From NCBI GenBank assembly GCA_015075545.1, contig JABTUC010000009.1, positions 18,614-82,613 on the forward strand: DNA of 64,000 nucleotides. Reading direction: 5' to 3'. This document shows positions 60,654-64,000 of this stretch, piece after piece; the stretch's first letter is position 1, and every line of letters starts with the position of its first letter. Both the position numbers and the translations under genes were made by a program. The notes below the pieces were generated by a model. The model was not told the origin of the DNA, searched no databases, and worked only from the letters and a program-made list of their open reading frames with translations. The stretch comes from Ideonella sp. (GTDB lineage Bacteria > Pseudomonadota > Gammaproteobacteria > Burkholderiales > Burkholderiaceae_C).

Positions 60654-61724
60654 TCAGGGCTGCAGCGCGGGCAGCGATTCGGACATCGGCGGCGGCTCGT
60701 GCGGACCGAACAGCCGCCCGAGGTCGGCGCTCGAGCGCTGACCGAGCGCCGCGCCGTGGCGCTGCAACCAGGCCAGCGCCCGCGTGCGGCCAGCGTCGCG
60801 CAGCCGCCGCAGCCACTGCGGGTGCGCGATCGCCTTGCTCGCCGCGGGCAGTTCGGCCAGCGCAGCGCGCACGTCGATCACGTGCCAGCGCAGGCGTCGC
60901 AGGCGGCGTTCGAGCGGGCCGCCCCACCAGGCGCGGCGCGCCAGTGCGGTGGCCTCGGCGATCAAGCGCATCTCGCGCAGGAAGGCGGCGTTGAACGCGA
61001 TCTCGGCGCTGCGCAGCTTGATCTCGTCGTTCGTCGTCGGCGCATCGCCGAGCGACCACGGGCTCAGCATCACCAGCAGCAGATCGTCGGCCGGCGCATC
61101 GAGCAGCGGCGCCAGCGCCGGGTTGGCGCTGAAGCCGCCGTCCCAGTAAGGCTGGCCGTCGATCACCACCGCACGCTGCAGCGTCGGCAGGCACGCCGAG
61201 GCCATCACCACGTCGATGCTGAGGTCGCGCGCGCCGAACAGGCGCAGCCGTCCGCTGTTGGCGTGCGTGGCCGCGATGTGCAGGCGGATCGCGGACTGCG
61301 CGCGCAGCCGTTCGAAGTCGACCTGTCGCGCCAGCAGGGCGCGCAGCGGATCGGGGCGCATGAACGACGCCTGCGCCGGCGAGAACGCCTGTGCCCACTG
61401 CATCATCAGGCGGCCGGTGGCGCTGAGGCCGCTGCCGTCGCTGGCCACCAGCCCGAGTGCGTCCCACGGCACCGCGCGGCCGAGCGCCTCCCAGAAGCGC
61501 GCCAGCGCCTCGCGCGCGCCGGCGCGGCCGCCGCGCAGCAGGCCGTCGGCGAGCAGCACGGCGTTGACCGCGCCGGCGCTGGTGCCGCTGATGGCGACGA
61601 TCGGCTGCGTGGTGCGCTCCAGCAGCACGTCGAGCACGCCCCAGGTGAACGCGCCGTGCGCGCCGCCGCCTTGCAGCGCCAGCGACAGGCGCGGGTTGCG
61701 CCGCAGGCCGAAGAGGTTGCCCAT
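60654..61724 (-). CDS. patatin-like phospholipase
   Basis: This 356-residue lipolytic protein has the oxyanion motif LQGGGAHGAF (18-27), the nucleophile Ser49 in GTSAG, and the Asp of the Ser-Asp dyad in WDGGFSANP. No signal peptide is seen, so it is probably cytoplasmic or membrane-associated. Substrates could be phospholipids or polyhydroxyalkanoate, since patatin-like PHA depolymerases occur in this group, but no PHA gene is near. It follows the secreted unknown gene by 12 bp. Confidence 0.9.
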   Translation of the reverse strand: MGNLFGLRRNPRLSLALQGGGAHGAFTWGVLDVLLERTTQPIVAISGTSAGAVNAVLLADGLLRGGRAGAREALARFWEALGRAVPWDALGLVASDGSGLSATGRLMMQWAQAFSPAQASFMRPDPLRALLARQVDFERLRAQSAIRLHIAATHANSGRLRLFGARDLSIDVVMASACLPTLQRAVVIDGQPYWDGGFSANPALAPLLDAPADDLLLVMLSPWSLGDAPTTNDEIKLRSAEIAFNAAFLREMRLIAEATALARRAWWGGPLERRLRRLRWHVIDVRAALAELPAASKAIAHPQWLRRLRDAGRTRALAWLQRHGAALGQRSSADLGRLFGPHEPPPMSESLPALQP

Positions 61725-61736
61725 TGAGTGCGTGAC

Positions 61737-62420
61737 TCAGCGCGCGCCGCAGCGCTCGCCGGCCATCGCGACGATGCGGCCGCGGGCGTCTTCGATCCAT
61801 GCGCGCGCACGCAGCCGCGCCGGCTTGGCCGTCTCGGGCCAGCGCATCGCCAACTGGTACTGCCACGGCTGGCCGCGCCGCAGATCCTCGGCGGGCAACG
61901 GCCCGGCCAGCGTGCGCACCAGCTCGCGTGGCACCAAGGTGCCTTCGGTGCCGGGAGCCACCGTCTCGACCAGCGCCACCCAGACGCTGGCGCCGGCGGC
62001 GACGCGCCCGCTGGCGTCGAGCTGCACGCCTAAGTAGCCGTACCACGCCGGGCCCGAGATCACGCTGAGGTGCAGCGACGACGCGCGATGCGCGGTGCTG
62101 CGTTGCACGCTGACGCGGTTGTCCGCCGGCCCCGCCTGCAATGCGCGGCGCGCACGATCGCGCGCCTCGTCCGGCGCCGCGCTCGCCAGCGGCGCTGCCT
62201 GGCCGCGCGCCGAAGGCACGATCCAGTCGAGCAGCCACTGGCCATCGGCGGGTTGCGCCACCGAGGCATTGCTCCAGCACGCTTCGCACTCTGCGCTGAT
62301 GAAGCGCTCGAGCACCGCAGCGTCGGTGCCCGGGCAGCGAGCGGCTGCCTCGTCGCCGTGCGCGGGGCTCCACAGCAGCGCAGAGGCGATCGTCGCGACT
62401 CCTAGAATCTGCCTATGCAT
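61737..62420 (-). CDS. secreted protein of unknown function with CxxC motif
   Basis: I do not recognise this 227-residue protein. A signal peptide is clear (MHRQILGVATIASALLWSPA, cleavage near AHG-DE). Shortly after comes ISAECEACWSN with Cys45 and Cys48 as a CxxC pair, which recalls thioredoxin-like or DUF1223-type secreted proteins, but the rest does not decide it. One more Cys pair may be formed by Cys29 and the Cys near the C terminus (ERCGAR). It starts at 62420 back to back with the helicase start and runs with the patatin gene. Confidence 0.65.
   Translation of the reverse strand: MHRQILGVATIASALLWSPAHGDEAAARCPGTDAAVLERFISAECEACWSNASVAQPADGQWLLDWIVPSARGQAAPLASAAPDEARDRARRALQAGPADNRVSVQRSTAHRASSLHLSVISGPAWYGYLGVQLDASGRVAAGASVWVALVETVAPGTEGTLVPRELVRTLAGPLPAEDLRRGQPWQYQLAMRWPETAKPARLRARAWIEDARGRIVAMAGERCGAR
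62403..62408 (+). promoter_or_regulatory. candidate -10 box of the helicase gene
   Basis: TAGAAT ends 6 nt before the ATG at 62415 and lies inside the oppositely oriented secreted-protein gene. Confidence 0.4.
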
Positions 62421-64000
62421 CGCGCGGATTCTGCCGGCAAACCGATCATCGACGCGGCGGCCTCGCCGCTGCTGGCCAACCTGAACCCCGAGCAGTTGGC
62501 CGCGGTGACGCTGCCGCCGCAGCCGGCGCTGATCCTCGCCGGCGCCGGGTCGGGCAAGACGCGCGTGCTGACCACGCGCATCGCGTGGTTGCTGGCCACG
62601 GGCCAGGTGTCGCCCGGCGGCGTACTGGCGGTGACCTTCACCAACAAAGCGGCCAAGGAGATGCTGACGCGGCTGGCCGCGATGCTGCCGATCAACGTGC
62701 GCGGCATGTGGATCGGCACCTTCCACGGCCTGTGCAACCGCTTGCTGCGCGCGCACTGGAAGCTGGCTGCGCTGCCGCAGTCGTTCCAGATCCTCGACAG
62801 TGCCGACCAGGTGTCGGCGGTCAAGCGCGTCATCAAGGCGATGAACCTCGACGAGGAGCGCTACGTGCCCAGGCAGGTGGCGTGGTTCATCGCCGGCAAC
62901 AAGGAGGAGGGGCTGCGCCCGCGCGACGTGCAGGCGCACGACCCGCCGACGCGCAAGATGATTGAGATCTACCAGGCCTACGAAGACCAGTGCCAGCGCG
63001 AGGGCGTGGTCGACTTCGCCGAGCTGATGCTGCGCGCGTTCGAGCTGCTGCGCGACAACGACCCGCTGCGCGAGCACTACCAGCGGCGCTTCGCGCACGT
63101 GCTGGTCGACGAGTTCCAGGACACCAACAGCCTGCAGTACCGCTGGTTGAAGCTGTTCGCGCCGCCGCCGGGCGCTGCGTCGACGCTCGCAGGGCAACCG
63201 GCGCAGGGTGTGTTCGCGGTCGGCGACGACGACCAGAGCATCTACGCGTTCCGCGGCGCGCAGGTCGAGAACATTCTCGGCTTCGAAAAAGAATTCCCTG
63301 ACGCGAAGATCGTCATCCTCGGTCAGAACTACCGCAGCAGCGCGACCATTGTCTCGGCCGCGGACGCGGTGATTCGCCACAACTCGGGTCGCGCGCCCAA
63401 GCGCCTGTTCACCGGCAACGACCCCGGCTCGCGCATCCGGCTGTTTCGCGCCGACAGCGAATACGACGAGGCGCGCTTCGTGGCGAACGGCGTGCGCGAG
63501 ATGGTGGTGGAGCGGGGACTGCGTCCGTCGCAGATCGCCGTCTTCTACCGCACCAACGCGCTGTCGCGGCTGATCGAGCATCAACTGGTCAAGGCGTCGG
63601 TGCCCTACCAGGTCGCCCGCGGGGTGGCGTTCTACCAGCGCAAGGAGATCAAGGACGCGCTGGCCTACGCCCGGGTGATCGCCAATCCGCTGGACGAGGT
63701 TTCGCTGCTGCGGATCATCAACGTGCCCCCGCGCGGCATCGGCAAGACCACGGTGGAGCGGCTGGCGGCGAACGCGGCCGAGACGCAACGTCCGCTGCGC
63801 GAGGTGATCGCGGACGCGGCCGACATCCCCGAGGTCAAGCGGGCGGCGCGCGAGCTGCTGGCGTTCGCCCAGTTTCTCGCCGACGCCGAAGTCACCGCGC
63901 GGCACGGCACCATCCGCGACCTGCTGGAGTTCCTGGTCAGGAACAGCGGCCGTATCGCGCTGTACAGCAAGGACGACGAGGAGAGTGCGCTGGAGAACCT
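62415..64000 (+). CDS. uvrD: UvrD/Rep-family DNA helicase, N-terminal part
   Basis: This superfamily 1A helicase runs off the right edge; 528 codons are visible. Walker A is GAGSGKT (43-49), Walker B VLVDEFQDTN, then GDDDQSIYAFRGA and QNYRSS, the classic UvrD/Rep/PcrA motifs Ia-IV. It should act in nucleotide-excision and mismatch repair. UvrD is favoured over Rep by the LNPEQLAAV opening, but the C-terminal part is needed to decide. The ATG at 62415 directly abuts the divergent ATG of the secreted gene (ATGCAT). Confidence 0.9.
   Translation, partial: MHRADSAGKPIIDAAASPLLANLNPEQLAAVTLPPQPALILAGAGSGKTRVLTTRIAWLLATGQVSPGGVLAVTFTNKAAKEMLTRLAAMLPINVRGMWIGTFHGLCNRLLRAHWKLAALPQSFQILDSADQVSAVKRVIKAMNLDEERYVPRQVAWFIAGNKEEGLRPRDVQAHDPPTRKMIEIYQAYEDQCQREGVVDFAELMLRAFELLRDNDPLREHYQRRFAHVLVDEFQDTNSLQYRWLKLFAPPPGAASTLAGQPAQGVFAVGDDDQSIYAFRGAQVENILGFEKEFPDAKIVILGQNYRSSATIVSAADAVIRHNSGRAPKRLFTGNDPGSRIRLFRADSEYDEARFVANGVREMVVERGLRPSQIAVFYRTNALSRLIEHQLVKASVPYQVARGVAFYQRKEIKDALAYARVIANPLDEVSLLRIINVPPRGIGKTTVERLAANAAETQRPLREVIADAADIPEVKRAARELLAFAQFLADAEVTARHGTIRDLLEFLVRNSGRIALYSKDDEESALEN

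Overview
The window is gene-dense, very GC-rich chromosomal DNA with betaproteobacterial gene content and order: a complete System I cytochrome c maturation operon (ccmABCDEFGHI), ftsK-lolA-rarA, rpmB-rpmG, guaC-valS, a Bug/TctC periplasmic binding protein, and short -10-like TANNAT/CANAAT boxes close to start codons. A Burkholderiales member of the Rubrivivax/Leptothrix/Methylibium type is the best guess. This is inferred from protein character, not from a database search. I see no IS element, prophage, integrase or CRISPR array. Both edges cut genes: murB on the left and a uvrD-type helicase on the right.

Layout. 1-9.6 kb: murB end, a membrane-anchored Ser/Thr kinase, an acyl-CoA ligase, a DUF924/GNAT pair, and divergent S9 and M3 peptidases. 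9.6-18.1 kb: a cytoplasmic multi-PAS hybrid histidine kinase, a biotinyl-carboxyltransferase fusion with no biotin carboxylase nearby, a 2OG-Fe(II) dioxygenase, a PLP dehydratase and an S10 peptidase. 18.2-25.6 kb: a signalling cluster of alpha/beta hydrolase, GAF-PAS hybrid histidine kinase, AurF-like diiron protein, OmpR-type regulator and diguanylate cyclase. 25.8-37.2 kb: housekeeping genes (trpS, purN behind a 20-codon coupled upstream ORF, rsmB, a desaturase, rpmBG, trxB, a Crp-like regulator, ftsK, lolA, rarA). 37.3-43 kb: a livHMGF branched-chain amino-acid ABC transporter without a binding protein, a TctC-type binding protein and a ferredoxin-type reductase. 43-53.6 kb: an epimerase, a degenerate trypsin-PDZ protein, a rhomboid protease, tRNA-Leu(CAA), cysM, a tandem intergenic repeat, NUDIX, a TusA-like protein, galU, a degenerate 2-hydroxyacid dehydrogenase, valS and guaC. 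53.7-60.5 kb: the ccm operon with a strong terminator. 60.6-64 kb: a patatin-like lipase, a secreted unknown protein and the helicase.

The most interesting candidate system is the 18.2-25.6 kb cluster. The two halves of a likely two-component system each sit divergent from an enzyme gene (hydrolase, diiron oxygenase). Both divergent intergenic regions carry TGTATC-like direct repeats at 11-bp spacing, the geometry of OmpR/PhoB-type binding sites. Other points are two probable pseudoenzymes (trypsin-like and 2-hydroxyacid dehydrogenase-like), a cysteine motif in TrpRS resembling a [4Fe-4S] site, a coupled leader ORF before purN, a 72-bp perfect tandem duplication that includes the cysM stop codon, and many -10-like boxes placed 6-9 nt before start codons, which suggests leaderless mRNAs. 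No stretch longer than about 300 bases lacks a gene; the longest gap is the 252 bp between the two peptidase genes.
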